Assembly: GCF_014898055.3 (NCBI RefSeq)
Contig: NW_026555331.1
Span: 104,901,194 to 104,965,193, forward strand
DNA: 64,000 nt
Source: Talpa occidentalis
Taxonomy: Eukaryota > Chordata > Mammalia > Eulipotyphla > Talpidae
Reading direction: 5' to 3'
Both the position numbers and the translations under genes were made by a program. This document shows, piece after piece, positions 46,170 to 59,113 of this stretch (its first letter is position 1; each line of letters starts with the position of its first letter). The notes beneath the pieces were generated by a model. The model worked only from the letters and a program-made list of their open reading frames with translations, was not told the DNA's origin and ran no database searches.

Positions 46170-47380
46170 TTCGTAAATTAGCTTTTGAATACTAATTTTT
46201 CCAGCTCCTTGTACACATTCTTTACCTGTTAAACTTATAACTAACTCATCACCCTTGTAAACCCCTCCCTGCAACACATACTTCCTACTGCTGAAAAAAT
46301 GCCCTGGGATTCATGTACACACTCCCTACAAATGTGAGCACCACAAAAGAGTTATAAACAATATAATCCATGAGTTTATAAAGCTTACAAACAAGAACAA
46401 TTAAAATCTACTAGTAATTCAGTAAAATAAAATCACTAGGAAAGAAATCACACCTAAAACTCATCTAAACCGGCATCAGAAACCCTATCATGTGATTCAG
46501 TGACAGAAACTGAAAACTCTAGGATGGCTGACTAGAAAAGAAAAAAATCCATTTTTTTTTTTCCTGTTTAGAAGTTGAAGCACTGAATATTTGAACCTGT
46601 AGGTTTACCCTGAGGCAGGCCTTATGCAATGTTTAAAGGGGAAAAAAATTAACCTTGTGCGCACCTCTTAGATTCAAGATCATTAATGAAAGCAAAATGT
46701 TTGCCCTGATGTTTCTGCTTTCTGTTGTTTTTTGTATAATTTCCAGGATCATAACTTAAGTAAATCACACATTATAAATAACCTGGTAATATTATTCTCT
46801 TCTCTTTGGTAATTAGACCACCTTTCGTTACAAAGAATCCTATAAACCATTTAGCCACGAGTGGTTGTAAACTGCTCGTATTAAATATTGGGCGCTCCTT
46901 TCCTAAGTTGAATAGCACCAACAAAACTGCATACCTCTCGTCTCGGCTTCATTTTCATTTTATTTGAGTTTCTGGGCAATTTCTTGATAATTTGATAATT
47001 GAAATAGAGGCATAAAAATCTACTATAAAATATAAAATATAGATTTTTATAAAACCTAATATAATAAAATTGGAAGGAAGCAAGCCCTACTGATCCCATC
47101 ACATTACATCAGTGCACAGAACTGAGTCTTACATGCAGGTTGATAATCTGCAGCCTTCACGTACAGGCTTCTGCAGGCTTGTCTGAAAGAGATGACGGCA
47201 TTGCACAACGGGAATTGTAGCTACTTTAACAAATTAAAAACCTAACAATCGAAAAATCTTCATTTCTCCAGTAAATGCAGAGTAGCATTTATCTTTGGAT
47301 TACTTGCAATGATCAGTCAGGATGTGAACATCAAACCTGCAAAAAGCCTTCAATTTCTTACCATCCTCATCTGCACTTGT
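46170..47380. other. Unique non-coding sequence, AT-rich inverted repeat
   Basis: No gene was recognised. An 11-bp inverted repeat, ATAAAAATCTA at 47012-47022 and TAGATTTTTAT at 47040-47050, lies in very AT-rich DNA. An ACAATTCCC stretch on the minus strand near 47210 resembles part of a ZNF143 site, weakly. Confidence 0.4.
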
Positions 47381-47385
47381 TATGT

Positions 47386-47860
47386 TCTTTTGATAGTGAC
47401 CATCCAAATGGGTGGTAGGTGATATCTCATTGGTTTGATTCGCATTTCTCTTATGAAGTGATACTGAGCATTTTTTTATATGTTTTTTGAATCATTTGTA
47501 TAACTTCTTTGGAGAACTGTCTATTCAAGTCCCTTTCCTATTTTTAGTAGAGTTGTTTGCTGTTGTTTTTGAGTTATTTAAGTCCTCTACATGTTATCAA
47601 ATATATGACCTGCAATATTTTCTTCCATTTTGTAAGTTGCCTTTTTACTGTTGGTTCTTTTCTTTGACTATGTCTTTAAATCTTTGCAGAAAAGTTTAAG
47701 TTTGATGGAGTCCCATTTGTGTTTTTGCTTTTCATGTCATATCCAAGAAATTATTGCCAAATCCAATGTCCTAAAGCTTTTCCCTTATGTTATTTGTTTA
47801 AAGGAGTTTTAGATCGTACATGAGTCCTTCGATCCATTTGAATTATTCTTAAAGTTGGAG
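47386..47860 (-). mobile_element. Old L1, antisense fragment
   Basis: The phrases 'gtaggtgatatctcattggtttgattcgc', 'atcatttgtataacttctttggagaactg', 'caatattttcttccattttgtaagttgcc' and 'tgtcatatccaagaaattattgcc' are the antisense ORF2-3' region of old L1. Frames across it are not functional. Confidence 0.75.
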
Positions 47861-47864
47861 GAAA

Positions 47865-50190
47865 AACTATTAAATTTATCTGTCTGACCCCAAACACACT
47901 GCTGAGAGAATCAACTCACAGCATCTGACATTCTTCATACTTTCAACTCTAGACGTCTAAGTTAAATGAATTGAGTTAAGTAAGTTTATGACAATTACAT
48001 TTAGGAGGAAATAATTTTTTTCAGGGGTACATTCAAGAAATAACTGAAGAAATTTAGTCTATTTTATTAGATAGCAACAGAAAACTTAGAGTATCTCCTA
48101 TTAAGGGTAAAATGTATCCCCAATCTCTAAAATACATTATGATTCCCAATTAAAAATGTCAAGAAAGAAGAGTTTGGACTAAAATAGCTTTTTTAACTTT
48201 CATAATATCAACAATTGAGCTTTACACATAAAGTGGAACCGAGTGGAAAGAACTGGCATGGGTTTATCAGACATAGGCTGAATGGATTCACAGCTGGGAA
48301 GATGCTGAGGACTTTGTGGGACTATTCCTTCCTCACCTTTCCCACCCAATCCTCAACCACAGCAGCTCTGCACTAATCCTTTCTATCATCTGCTAAAGAA
48401 AAAATAAAAGGAAAAAGGAAACCCAGGATTAAAATCCAACATCTTCAATCATAGTAAGAGTCAATGTATTTCTGTTTCCATCCAGCTTTACACACTTCCC
48501 AAACACACACCTCCCAAATCCATTTTGAAGAGTTAACATGTCACAAACCAATGACAGAAGAAAGGCCTCAAAATCCACAGCGTATTTCTACAGATACTTA
48601 AACATATAAAACACTCCCATGCACAATCTGTACCTTTCATCTAGAATGTCTTTCCTATTTCCTTCAGCATACAACTGGTCACACAGTAGTTACAGAAGTT
48701 GAAGAAATACAACTTACACAATCTTTTAAATTTGACCCATCCCAGTGGTCTCATAACAGCTGATACAGTTATTTAACTAGTGTATGGCAATCCAGTTATC
48801 AGCATTAGAACAAAAATAGGTCCCTTCCTGTGTATAAAGAGAAGCCTGTACAATTGCTGGTGAGAAAGAGTATGGCAAATGGCACTATCCTTTGGCCCCT
48901 TTTTCCTGATCACCCCGAGACCTAGTGACCCTCTCCCCTCATGTACTAGCTGACAGGATCTCTATTTGTGTTTTGTTTGGGTCTGTTCTGGTCACACTAA
49001 AGCTACTTGTAAATATTTCTACTGTTTCCCTTTAGGAAACCAGAGTTTGGTATAAAATGTGATTCTCTCATGCTTGGGGCCATTAGGGTAAATGTCTCCC
49101 GCTTAAAAAGTTAACGCAGGAAGAGGTGCAGACTCTGGTAGATACCGTCTGCCTTTCTTCCTGCTGTCTGGTTAATGTAGCAACTGGCTGCTCAGGAAAG
49201 AAGGGGAGGGAGATGGACCAGGGAGCTGAAAAGATGGCTGGCACCTGTAGGATTTACCCGTGGACTTGTCCACCATCTTTCCTGAACAGATGACAGCGAA
49301 TGGCACCCACACTGCACTTTGAGATAAGACTCCCCAGTATAGGTGAAGGCACTGTTCAATATCTCAGTCCAGTTGATGTTCACATGAGTACAGATGTAGT
49401 ACAGATGCGTAAAAATTAGTTAAGTACACTTAGGATTTGCTTATTTTATGTCAGGAACACTTTGAAAAAGTACAAGTTTTTCAAAGTTTTACAAGTTCCT
49501 ATATCGACTTCACCCTTTGGGTTTTTTCTTCACTAAACTCTCTCAGTGATCAGTGACCTGACCTCTCCCACTTCCAGTCTCTCTCCCTACCAATTCCCTG
49601 TAAGCATCACTAACAATAAAACTCCTTTAAAGTCCAGAACTGGTCAAGTTACATTCCAGATTAAAAATTCCTGATGGTTCTGCACAGTGTATCATTGTCT
49701 ATAAACTCCCCAAACTGGCACACAGGCTCCCACACCCCAGGGTTAGCCCAGGATCACACAATGTCACCCAGGGTCAGCTGTGTGTGTGCACTGGCCCAAC
49801 TCACTCCTCTCCCCTGCGGTGGCCACCAAGTCCACCCTATGCAGACTGCTGGCCCGCACATTGGCGCACCATTACTCTTCCTCAGCTATCTTTACCCACT
49901 CCAGGTTCCTCCACAAAATCCGACCCATCTCTCTTCAGATTCCTCCAAATGGATAATACAATAGTATCTGCAACTAAAAATTTTTTTCCGGATGAGTTCA
50001 TTAATGTTTTTACATTACCTGTTACGTAGAATGTTAGGTCCACCAAGTTAAGGTTCAAGGTTTTATTCACTGATGTATCTCAAGGGCTTGGACCAGTACT
50101 TGACTCATAGTAGATGTACAACAGTTCTTTGCTAATTGACGTAAAACTTTCATTAATGAAAGCCAATTTGCCACACAATAAGCTTTAGAC
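47865..50190. other. Unique non-coding sequence
   Basis: No gene was recognised. Two overlapping plus-strand frames near 49674-50029 lack family features. No young repeat was seen. Confidence 0.4.
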
Positions 50191-50194
50191 ATCT

Positions 50195-50340
50195 CATTTC
50201 ATTTCTGAAACACCCTTGCAATATGAATAACATAAACCTCATAGCCAAGCTCAGAGACGTAATTAACTTATCCAAGGCCTGAGAGAGGGTTAAGGATAGC
50301 TGGGATTCAATACCCTCTTCCTTTAAATTCTCAGTAAACA
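50195..50340 (-). repeat. MIR SINE fragment
   Basis: The phrases 'gagacgtaattaacttatccaagg' and 'tagctgggattcaataccc' match antisense MIR. Confidence 0.55.
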
Positions 50341-50344
50341 ATGT

Positions 50345-51395
50345 GCCACGACTGGGGTGACCACCATCTGCCTGATGGCACAGTTAAGTCACTTCTCTTG
50401 GTTCCCTGATTCCTGATGAGCAGACTGGCGTTCACCTATCACTGTATCCTCTGAAGCACCCAGCTCAGTTTCATGAAGCAGGGGCTCCATAAATATTCAG
50501 AGAGTCACTGAAGGGTAGATGATAAAGGGGAAGCAGGAGTATGATTTAAAGAGTCTCTCTTAAGAAAAAAAAAAACAAAAAACAAAAAAAACCACCTCCA
50601 GCATGCGATAAAGCATAAATGAGCACTAATTAGTAAAAGGAGGCAAGTTAATTAGTAAAAAGAGGCAGTTCATACCACATGTACATGACAGTGGAGAGCA
50701 GCCCCATGTTAGATGGGACTACTGGGACTGCAAGTCTTTAACATAAAAATTAACTGCAAGACTCAAAGGGCAATGATATGTTGAAGGCAGCTCCACTTCT
50801 TATACTATATTTTTTGGGGGAAAAAAGGAACTGTTTAGGCTGGACTGAATGTATTATCTGAATGTGAGCAGGCAATTTCACAGAAAAAAAAAAAATCATT
50901 CCAAACATTTTATTCCATAAGAATCTCATCCACCATATTACAAGTGCTAAACTACTGGACTAAACTAAAAGCAAACATAGCTTAAGAAATCAGGAAAATT
51001 CTCCAACTATATCCTTAGACAAAGCTCAGATTACCATTAGGCAACAGCCAGAGTGACTGAGCAATACAAAGCAAAAGTTTCCGTCTTTCTTATCCTAACA
51101 ATTCCTAGCTCACGTCTCTGTCCCCCTGCTTCTGAAACCTGTTCCCAAGCTCCTTACCTCCACAACTCAATAAGAAATTTACAATGACATTTGGGAACAC
51201 ATACATGTCCACTATTTTCTGCTTCTGTCAACTGTTGACAACTGATTGTTGACAACTAATTGAAAACTAACCTTTGAAAGCTATCTGTTGTTCCTCTCTG
51301 ACTACAGTAGAGTCCACTGGCTCTGCAGTTCTGTGTCACTTCTAGATATGGTTTGCTTAAAAAATTAATCTTGTTAGGGGTTTGCTGGATGTCCT
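50345..51395. other. Unique non-coding sequence with A-rich runs
   Basis: An (A)nC-type simple repeat lies at 50565-50590 and another A-run at 50883-50895. A possible MIR/L2 3' tail occurs near 50460-50505 ('agcaggggctccataaatattcag'). No gene was recognised. Confidence 0.4.
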
Positions 51396-51399
51396 CAAT

Positions 51400-52070
51400 C
51401 TGTAAATTAACATATTTCATAATTTTTAGAAAATTCATGATTCTCCTTGTCTGTTAGCCTTTCTTCTTTCTATATTTTTCATTTTTGTCCCATGCTTCTA
51501 CATCCTGAATACTTTATCCAGTCATATATACCAGCTTATTGACTCCTCTTCAATTTTGTCTAATCTGGAATTAAATTGACTATGAGCTGTCCATTTCAAT
51601 TACTGTACTTTTTATAAATTATATTCACTTCTATCTCAAATTTTCCATCATTTTCATAGTTTTGCTCCCTAGACACATTTTCAATATCTTTCCCCATTTT
51701 GTAACATAGCAAGCATTTATTTTATATATTATGTCTAATAAATTCAGTATCTAAAGCTTTGCAAGTTAATTCTGCTGATAATCATGACTTGATTTCTTGT
51801 TTCGAGATTTTTGAATGGGAGCTAAAAGATTTTTGGAAATTCTCTACAATGGTTCTTTATGGTCAAATTTAAGTGAGTTCCTCAAGGAAGAATTTGCATT
51901 TATTTTTGCGAAGTGCTGGGAAGGACTATCAACTTGGTACTACTTTAATTCTTAGTTTAATATTTTTGCCATCCAGCAAGTACGAATTCTAGCTTGAAAT
52001 TCAGGAGTTGCCTTGAAGTCATATATTTTCTGAATTTGTCTTTTCGCTCCTCCACTTAGTTCTAAGGTTC
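51400..52070 (-). repeat. Old L1-like block, orientation inferred
   Basis: The phrases 'aattctctacaatggttctttatgg', 'gagttcctcaaggaagaatttgc' and 'gtactactttaattcttag' resemble a widespread old mammalian L1-type 5'/internal segment. The family name and orientation are inferred from memory. The block is T-rich and non-coding. Confidence 0.45.
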
Positions 52071-52083
52071 AAGACAGGAAATT

Positions 52084-52346
52084 GGGGTCTCCCAAGTGGT
52101 GCAAGGGATTAAGATGCAACCTACGAAGCTATCTGCAACTACTGCAGCACGAGCTCGATCCCTGGCCAGGGAGGTGACCCACATGGCACAGCAGACCTCT
52201 CCTGTCTCACCCCTTCTCTCTTCAGCAGTGTGTTTCAGTCAGTATGCCTGTTCTGCTCCCCACTCTGTCTCTGGTGAATCCTCTCACCCCCCACATCTCT
52301 GGCCTGTACCCCAGCTCTTGTATGTATAAGTAAATCTTTAAAAAAA
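52084..52346 (+). mobile_element. tRNA-derived SINE, long form
   Basis: It starts GGGGTCTCCCAAGTGGTGCA, has a B-box-like GCTCGATCCCT near 52150, keeps the full body ('tgtctctggtgaatcctctc', 'ctggcctgtaccccagctc') and ends in GTATAAGTAAATCTTT plus A. The flanking duplication is AGGAAATT at 52076-52083 and AGGAAAATT at 52347-52355, differing by one A. The head is more diverged than in the other copies. Confidence 0.8.
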
Positions 52347-52574
52347 AGGAAAATTCCATTGGAGGAAACAGTTTCCCCCACTAATTTGCTATCCCCAAGA
52401 GAATGTAACTAAAAACTGAATAGCAAGTTTAAGATGAAAGTCAGCCTGCAGTGTTCAGCTTACCTGCAATTTTCATTTGGTATTTAGTATCTGAGCAATT
52501 TTTTTCTGTCTTCAGATTGGTAGTGAACTGAAAAAGAATCAATTCCTTCAATCCTACAGACAGCATGGTTACAA

Positions 52575-52830
52575 AGGGGTTCAGAATGGGGTCTTTGAAG
52601 ACAAACTGCCAGGATTCAAATTCCTGCACAATTCATACTATTTAGTAGCCTTGGGATGCTTTTAAAAAAATTCTGCCTTAGCATTCTTATCTGTAAAATA
52701 GGAGTAATAAAAGTACTTGCCTTATATGTGGGTTGTATGTATTAAATGGACTACTATGTGTACAACATTTGCAATATATCTGGCCATAACAATCACTCAA
52801 AAAAAAGTTATCATCATTACCATTACATGG
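52575..52830 (+). repeat. MIR SINE fragment
   Basis: The phrases 'aactgccaggattcaaattcctgc', 'attcttatctgtaaaataggagtaataaaag' and 'tatctggccataacaatcactc' fit MIR plus-strand order across almost its full length. Confidence 0.65.
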
Positions 52831-53574
52831 TGACACCATGATGAGAGCTTATAATTCAGATACTGACAGTCTGCTCCATAATATTGCTTCCTTGTATTAT
52901 CACGTTTTAAAAATCAATTTCTGTAATATTTTACATGATCATTTCCATCAATGCATTTATTTTTATGAAGTTTCTATTTAAGAAAGTACACAAAGCATAA
53001 AAATACATACACAGTAATGAATGGCAACCACTTTGCACTGAACACTCTTATTTATCTACTCTTGTAATTTAAGGCCAAAAGGGAGCATGGGGAAATTAAA
53101 AGGCATACATTTTAAAAACTCAAAGAGTAATCTGAATAGTATCTAATGGAGGGAAGCTGGCTGCTGTCATCAAGTAAAAAGGCAAGCGACCATGGGACAT
53201 GTCGATGGGAGAGCAGACTGGGTTTTATTAAATATGAACATCCCTTACTTTCACTAGGCCTTATGAGCTAAAGATACATAAATAAGAGGCATACAAATTT
53301 TCAGGCCTAGGGTGTTTACAGAGGTGAAAGGCTGACACGTCACAAATAAAGTAAGAAGACATGTACTGTGCATATAACCCGATGGCTTTTGTATGATGAG
53401 TTGGGTACTTCTTGATTTACTATGTGCTCATTTTAAGTGTCAAAATCAATCACATTAAGTTACACTGTCAGTGTTGATAATTCTTTTGCTATGAGTGTGA
53501 GCCCTGCAAGGGAAATCAACTCCTTTTGACTTGTTTATAATTTTTAAACAACAAAACCCAGAATATCTTCGGCA

Positions 53575-54245
53575 AAGCTGAAATTTGTGGTTGTGCCAGT
53601 TATCAATTTATTGTTGCTTAACTCCAAATTCACCCTTTAACAGCTGCTCTGTGGTATGAGTCAGACTCTTAAAGGATCTTTACAGTGCGCTCACTGTTAG
53701 GCTTTGTCAGTAGAGGGCGCTGCAAGGACACTGCAGTGGTTCCAGTGTACTCTGCTTTTTGCATCTCTGTGGGCCCTTGGCTATGCCTGAGGACATCTGG
53801 CAACGCTCTGCTGCAGCCAGGAGTCCTGAGCACACAGTCCCTCACTGACAGGACAGTACTGTCCTGGGCCCAGGGACCACATCCCATCACCTTTCTACTC
53901 TGATGCTTCACTCCCTTTGCATGTTCACCTACCAGGTTCAGCTTGCCAGTGTCCAGAGCACTGTTTGCAACTAGTCCAGCAACTGTGTGCCAACAGTGGC
54001 CCAGGCAATCCGGCAAACTTCCTGGTCTCATCCATACTTCAGGTCTGAAACCCAGTTGGGAAAGGAAACCCCCTATGGAACCCCCTTAAAGTCTGTCCTC
54101 CCTTGGAACTATTTTTCAGTTTTAAAGTTCTCTTTATACCACTTGTAGTAACTTTCCTATCTCAGAACAATAATTCGTTGTTTTAAACGTCTCCTATTTG
54201 AATTGCTGAGTGCTTTCTGTCTCCTGGCTTGATCCAGACTTCTAA
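53575..54245 (+). repeat. Unidentified LTR-like block
   Basis: A roughly 670-bp block with a composition unlike the flanks. It contains a GC-richer centre (53690-54020), a CTCF-type site at 53708 and a terminal pyrimidine-rich part ('tgagtgctttctgtctcctggc'). The overall texture suggests an old LTR or similar mobile element, but I cannot name it. The minus-strand frame across the centre (120 codons) has no recognised domain. Confidence 0.3.
53708..53723 (+). promoter_or_regulatory. Predicted CTCF core site
   Basis: CAGTAGAGGGCGCTGC matches the CTCF core CASYAGRGGGCR. The consensus C before CAG is T here. CTCF anchors chromatin loops and blocks enhancers. The site sits in an LTR-like block. 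Binding is inferred from sequence only. Confidence 0.5.
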
Positions 54246-54249
54246 TAGT

Positions 54250-57200
54250 GGTTAACTGCATTTCTGAATTTGTAAAGCCTTGTATTCTTCATATAACACT
54301 CCTATCAATTGAAGAAATGACTTTTAATGCACATTGCAACAGAATGTTGGCCAACTACTATGCACTTCACATGTTCTGGAAATCCTTAAATGACGTTATT
54401 CTCTTTTATCATATGAATGAATTCCAAGCTCAGCACGCCATTTACCCAAAGATTTAAAGTGTAGTAAATTTTCACATCCTGTTCTTCCTTCCATGAAGTG
54501 GGGGTAGTCTTTTGTCATTAATTTCAAAATAATAAATAAGATTTTACCAAGCATTTTATTTTGAAAGGTATTTGAGGGTAACAACTTGGCATGAAGATAG
54601 TAAAGATGCATTTAAAAATATGGCTTGTAGTCCACTTATTCAATGTTCCTTGAGGACCTAGATTGGAAAGATCCTAGACTAGGTTCTATACATAAAAAAA
54701 TGAATGAGGCATACCCTATTCTCCTAACTGGAACAGGACCAGAATACAGGTGAAAAAGAAGGAAGAAAGGGAGATATGGTGGTCAAAGTGAAAAAGCTCC
54801 CCCCAAAGAATTACCCTTGTAATTACTAATCAACATTACTAAAAACCTAAGGTTTAACCCATAGATTTGGGGGAGGGGTGAGAGGGATCAAATATCTTCA
54901 AGAATAAAAATTTAAGTTTCATAACATCCACTTAAATCAGGTTCTTCAATGAAGAAACTGAAGTGAGTTTAGAAAATAATACTAGATCACAGCAATTACT
55001 TAACAAAATAGGGGGGAAATTACAGTGTGCTTCATTTGTAATATTTCTCCATATTCCTTGATAATGACAACAAGGAAATATCTGGGATTAGAAATTTTTT
55101 TAGGACATTCAATTCACCAGCATGCAAATAACTTGACATTTTACAACTGTATTTTCAGTAACATTTGAGATTCCCTAAGCAAATAGTTTCCAATCTATAT
55201 GCGTCTCTGACATGTGAGGAGGGCCTCATGAAATGCCACCATCTGAAAGTTATCACAATGGAATTTCACATGTAATGAGCTGCATCTAATGTCTGCACAG
55301 AGAGCTCCAACAGGACTGCAAGAAACGTTCTTTCTTCCCAAAAATAATTCTAAAAGGTCACCCCTGTCTAATGAGGATAAGTAACTGCCAAGATTAAAGA
55401 TTTTTAAAAAATCTTGTAAATTATAATTTTTTAAAAAATAGAAATGACTGAGGCAAGGCAAAATTTGTATGCATCAAGAAATACCAAAAGAGATGAACTA
55501 GAACCCCTCAATGACCAGAAGACTCAGGTCATACATTCACTTATTTCCATATTTTCATTTTAAGTAAGTTAGTTTCCCACAAAAATAGAAATGCTTCAAC
55601 TCTCAGCATTTTCTACTTTAACCAGCCAGCAGGAAACCAACATAAAATTTAAAAGAAGGAAACTATGTAAAAATATTATAAGCAAATGCTTTTTCAATTT
55701 CTTTCCCAGAAAGCAACATTTTTAAAAATTGATTAAGTAGAAAAGAATGAAAAGAGACACACAGTCCACCCATCACCCACTCAAGCAAAGAACTAATTTT
55801 TAAAATGAAAGACTAAAGCAATACATTCCAAAAAGCGGTTGCAAAAGAAATTCTGTAAATCTTCAAACTAACTTAATGACAGTTGAGAAAACAAACCCTC
55901 AACAACATTCAAGTAGTTAAACAGAGCTTCCCAATACTTCAAGTTTGCCAAACAAAATATCATGAATTCAGGATAAAACAGGAAGAGATCTTATCAGCTA
56001 ATTTAGTCTCCTCTGCCAGATTACGAAATCAAAAACCAAATAAATTTTTGTATCTAAAAATTGCTGTTACTGGCTTTACAAGCAGGTGGAATAAATAAGG
56101 ATGCAATTTTAGCAGTACTAAGAGATCACTGTGCCTTTATAATTTCTCGACCAGCCTAACAGGATACCCGAAGCTCTGCCTCAGTGACACACTGTACAAT
56201 TATGCTTTCTATCCAAGAATCTGGCAGTTGGAAGGGCATTTACAGAATCTCAGTCCAAACTCATCGAAGGAGTGCATCTAAATTAAATTTTTTTTAGGGA
56301 AATGACTGGGGCTCCTGTATCACCGTTACCCCAGAGCTGCCAAGTAATTATTACAGCCAAGACAGTAATAATGCACAGATGCATTGATTGGTAGAAATGT
56401 TCGAAGAGTCAGTCAGGTGCCTTTATCCCTGAGCGCTGACATGGAATCCTTTGGGAAAAAGCTCTAGAATAGGAGTGGCCAGAAGAGAGCTAGATAGACA
56501 AAGTGTGGGGTTCTTGGCATTATAAGCAAAGGGAAAGCTGGGGTAGAAGAATAGGAGCTGGAAGCGGGGAAAGCGCCTCAAGAGAGCACTATGGAAGGTG
56601 AAATGAGGGAATGGAAGAAACACACTTTGTTTATTGCACAATTTTTCACAGAACTTTTTCTGCCAATGAGCAGACCATAAATGTCACTATCCTGTCCCAA
56701 CATGTGTTCTTAGGTCAGCAGAGATGACTTAGAAATTTTGTAACTATTGTGAAAAGTTACCAAAGTTGTTTTTATTCTTAACATCTTGTTAGCTAGGTTG
56801 GTAAAATCACTTAAGTTTAACCTCCTGGCTAAGGACGAAGAAAGTCACCAAACCATTTCATACATTTCCTAGAAAATTCTAAGTGATATAGGTCCTATAT
56901 TTATCCTTTTTTTTTTTAATGGGAAAAAAGGTAGATAAAGCTACAGCATGTTTTATTTTTTGTGATACTACACAGTCGGGTTATTTTTTTCATCCTTTTC
57001 TAAACAATGTACATTTTAGATCTGACATAAAAGACAGGAAGGAAAGAGGGAAGTTGAGCTCCATCAGGCAAACTTTTACTGTGACAAGAACACAGATGGA
57101 TTGCAAAGTTGCCAGAGCACAGTTAAATGTTCACGGGAGTACTACAAGAACTACTTAAGAACTGCTGTAAGAACTGTAGTTCTGTTTTTGTTTTCATTCT

Positions 57201-58450
57201 GTCAAGAACCAAAGGCTTAGAAATGCTGACAAAATTACTCCTAAGAAGAGTGCACCTTTGCCTCGCACATAAAGTTAATTAACACCTTAGATGCACTGTA
57301 TTCTAACACAAACACTTACAGAAGCAAATCTCTCAGGCTACAAAATTTCATCAGTTATTTCAAAAATGGCTGAATACTTTCTAAAGGAACACAAATGGCT
57401 GGGGTGGGTGGAGGAGCTATCGAGCAACAAAAGTGACAGGCACCATCAATCCTGGATGCTGCACAGCCAGATCTCTCTGCACACGGGCCTCCAGTATGCT
57501 CTTCAGTTGTTAACACCTAATGCCACAAACAACAAACAACTCTCTCCAGGGGATGGCTGCTTACAGATTTTGTTCCATTTTAGGACTCTCAATGGGGAGA
57601 AAGTTGGGTTATGATTCTCTTTTATGACGCAAGAGATGAATAGTTTTTTGAAAGAAAGATTTCCCCCAAAATCCATCCAAGGATGGCCTCCACTCATCCA
57701 AAGCCAGGAGAGCAAGCAAGTGCCTACAGAATCTTGGCACAAGGCCAGACTGCATTCTAGACTGATGCTGTGGCCAGTTAACTCCTGTGCACCTGCCTCT
57801 CCCTTGAACATGAGGGTCTCTGAAAAGCTGCTCCCTGTCTATCCTCAGCTATGAAACCACGTGGAGAAAAACCAAAGGAGAAAATGCTGGAGTCTGTGTC
57901 CACTTCAGCAAACAGATAAATGCAGCTTTGTTACTGACTAAGCTAAAAGCAGATGTAGAAAAAGCTGGATTTTCAATTTTGTTTGAACAAAATTGAACTG
58001 GGAACAACAGAATCCTCACTGAAAATATTTCCCTGCTGCTTCAGTGTTTTCAGGGAAGCTTCGAGGAGATGATGACCCAGGTGTCAGCAGGGCTGAGAGC
58101 TGCCGTTACTGGTTGTAAAACTTGTAGACTTTTTGCTTCCTCAGCTGGCAGATGCCACTGTACCCAGATCCCCAAAGGAATCCCTTGCTGCTCCTGCCCT
58201 TTCCCTGTGGTTATCTCAGGCTTCCCACATTCCAACAAAAGGGATGTCAACACTGAGGCTGGAGCCAGCATCTCATCAGGGGTGCTCATGATTATTATAC
58301 CCATACCCAGGAAACTCAGGACAGGTGATGGAGAATGGGTTGGACAAACTCGTGTTTCCTAAAAAAAACGAAAAAAATAAAAAGAGGAAGATGAACTTTG
58401 GCTTTAAAAAACAGAATTAGAATTAGTTAGAATAGTGAAAACCTTAGTGA
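54250..58450. other. Unique non-coding sequence
   Basis: No gene was recognised over about 4 kb. A near-palindrome, TTCAATTTTGTT at 57972-57983 and AACAAAATTGAA at 57986-57997, stands out. Weak MIR-like wording occurs near 56220-56310. The frames up to 107 codons lack family features. Confidence 0.45.
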
Positions 58451-58454
58451 AACC

Positions 58455-58600
58455 TCAGTGTCAGAACAAGGCTGGAAAGAATCTTGGGCAGGTATTCTAT
58501 CTATTCTCCAAACTCTACAGATGGGCCAGAGACTCAAGACTCAAGCCACCTGTTGGTCAGTGGTTAAGTCTCTCAGTCTAGTCCCCTGTTCCCTGCCTCA
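58455..58600 (-). repeat. Possible MIR-type fragment
   Basis: The phrases 'ggctggaaagaatcttgggcagg', 'tccaaactctacagatgggccagag' and 'ctcagtctagtcccctg' resemble an old MIR-like repeat that includes the phrase 'lead, fraction below, tract of paired dinucleotides'-free core. The match is weak and short. Confidence 0.3.
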
Positions 58601-58759
58601 ATCTGCTTCTGAGTTTTTTAAAGATAGACTATGCGTGTTACTTTCATATGTATCAGAAACTGGACTATATGGTGAATATGAGATGCTCATCATTAAAATT
58701 TAAAGATCTCTAATTGGCATGCAACTGATCAGTAAACACCTAAAAGTTTGTTTCCTTTA

Positions 58760-58876
58760 TTTATTTTTTTTTGGTGGGACCCTCACCGGTGGCCGGGGAT
58801 CGAACTGGCGCTACAGAGGCTGCGGGCAGCCTTGCAACCCAGCGCTCAAGCGCTGCGCCATCAGGGGAGGCCCAAA
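58760..58876 (-). mobile_element. tRNA-derived SINE, short form
   Basis: On the minus strand it reads GGGCCTCCCCTGATGGCGC (A-box region), then a B box GTTCGATCCCC, then GAGGGTCCCACC, and passes straight into an A-rich tail (T-run 58761-58772 on the plus strand). The roughly 150-bp body present in the other SINE copies is absent. Target duplications GTTTCCTTTA lie at 58750-58759 and 58877-58886. The head is well preserved. Confidence 0.85.
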
Positions 58877-59113
58877 GTTTCCTTTAAACTCATGTTAAGA
58901 TCTCATAAGATGACACTAGTCATCTAATTAATAAAATCTTGCCTACATTACATAAAGGCACATTTCCCCCATAGTCCTTGCCAATGATCCCAATGCCTGT
59001 CTGTTGCAATTAATGAGATCTGATTACCAATAAATAGAAATTTTAACTAGTGCCACATGAAAATCTCATGAGCAGAGTAAGTACAGAAAATAGAGGTTAA
59101 AACTTGTGGTTTC

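Noticed and set aside
47205..47225. ZNF143-like site on the minus strand
   Set aside because: Only the ACAATTCCC core matches; too partial to call.
58760..58876. Genuine tRNA gene
   Set aside because: The A and B boxes are present but the sequence does not fold into a full cloverleaf by eye, and it has a poly(A) tail and target duplications, so it is a SINE.
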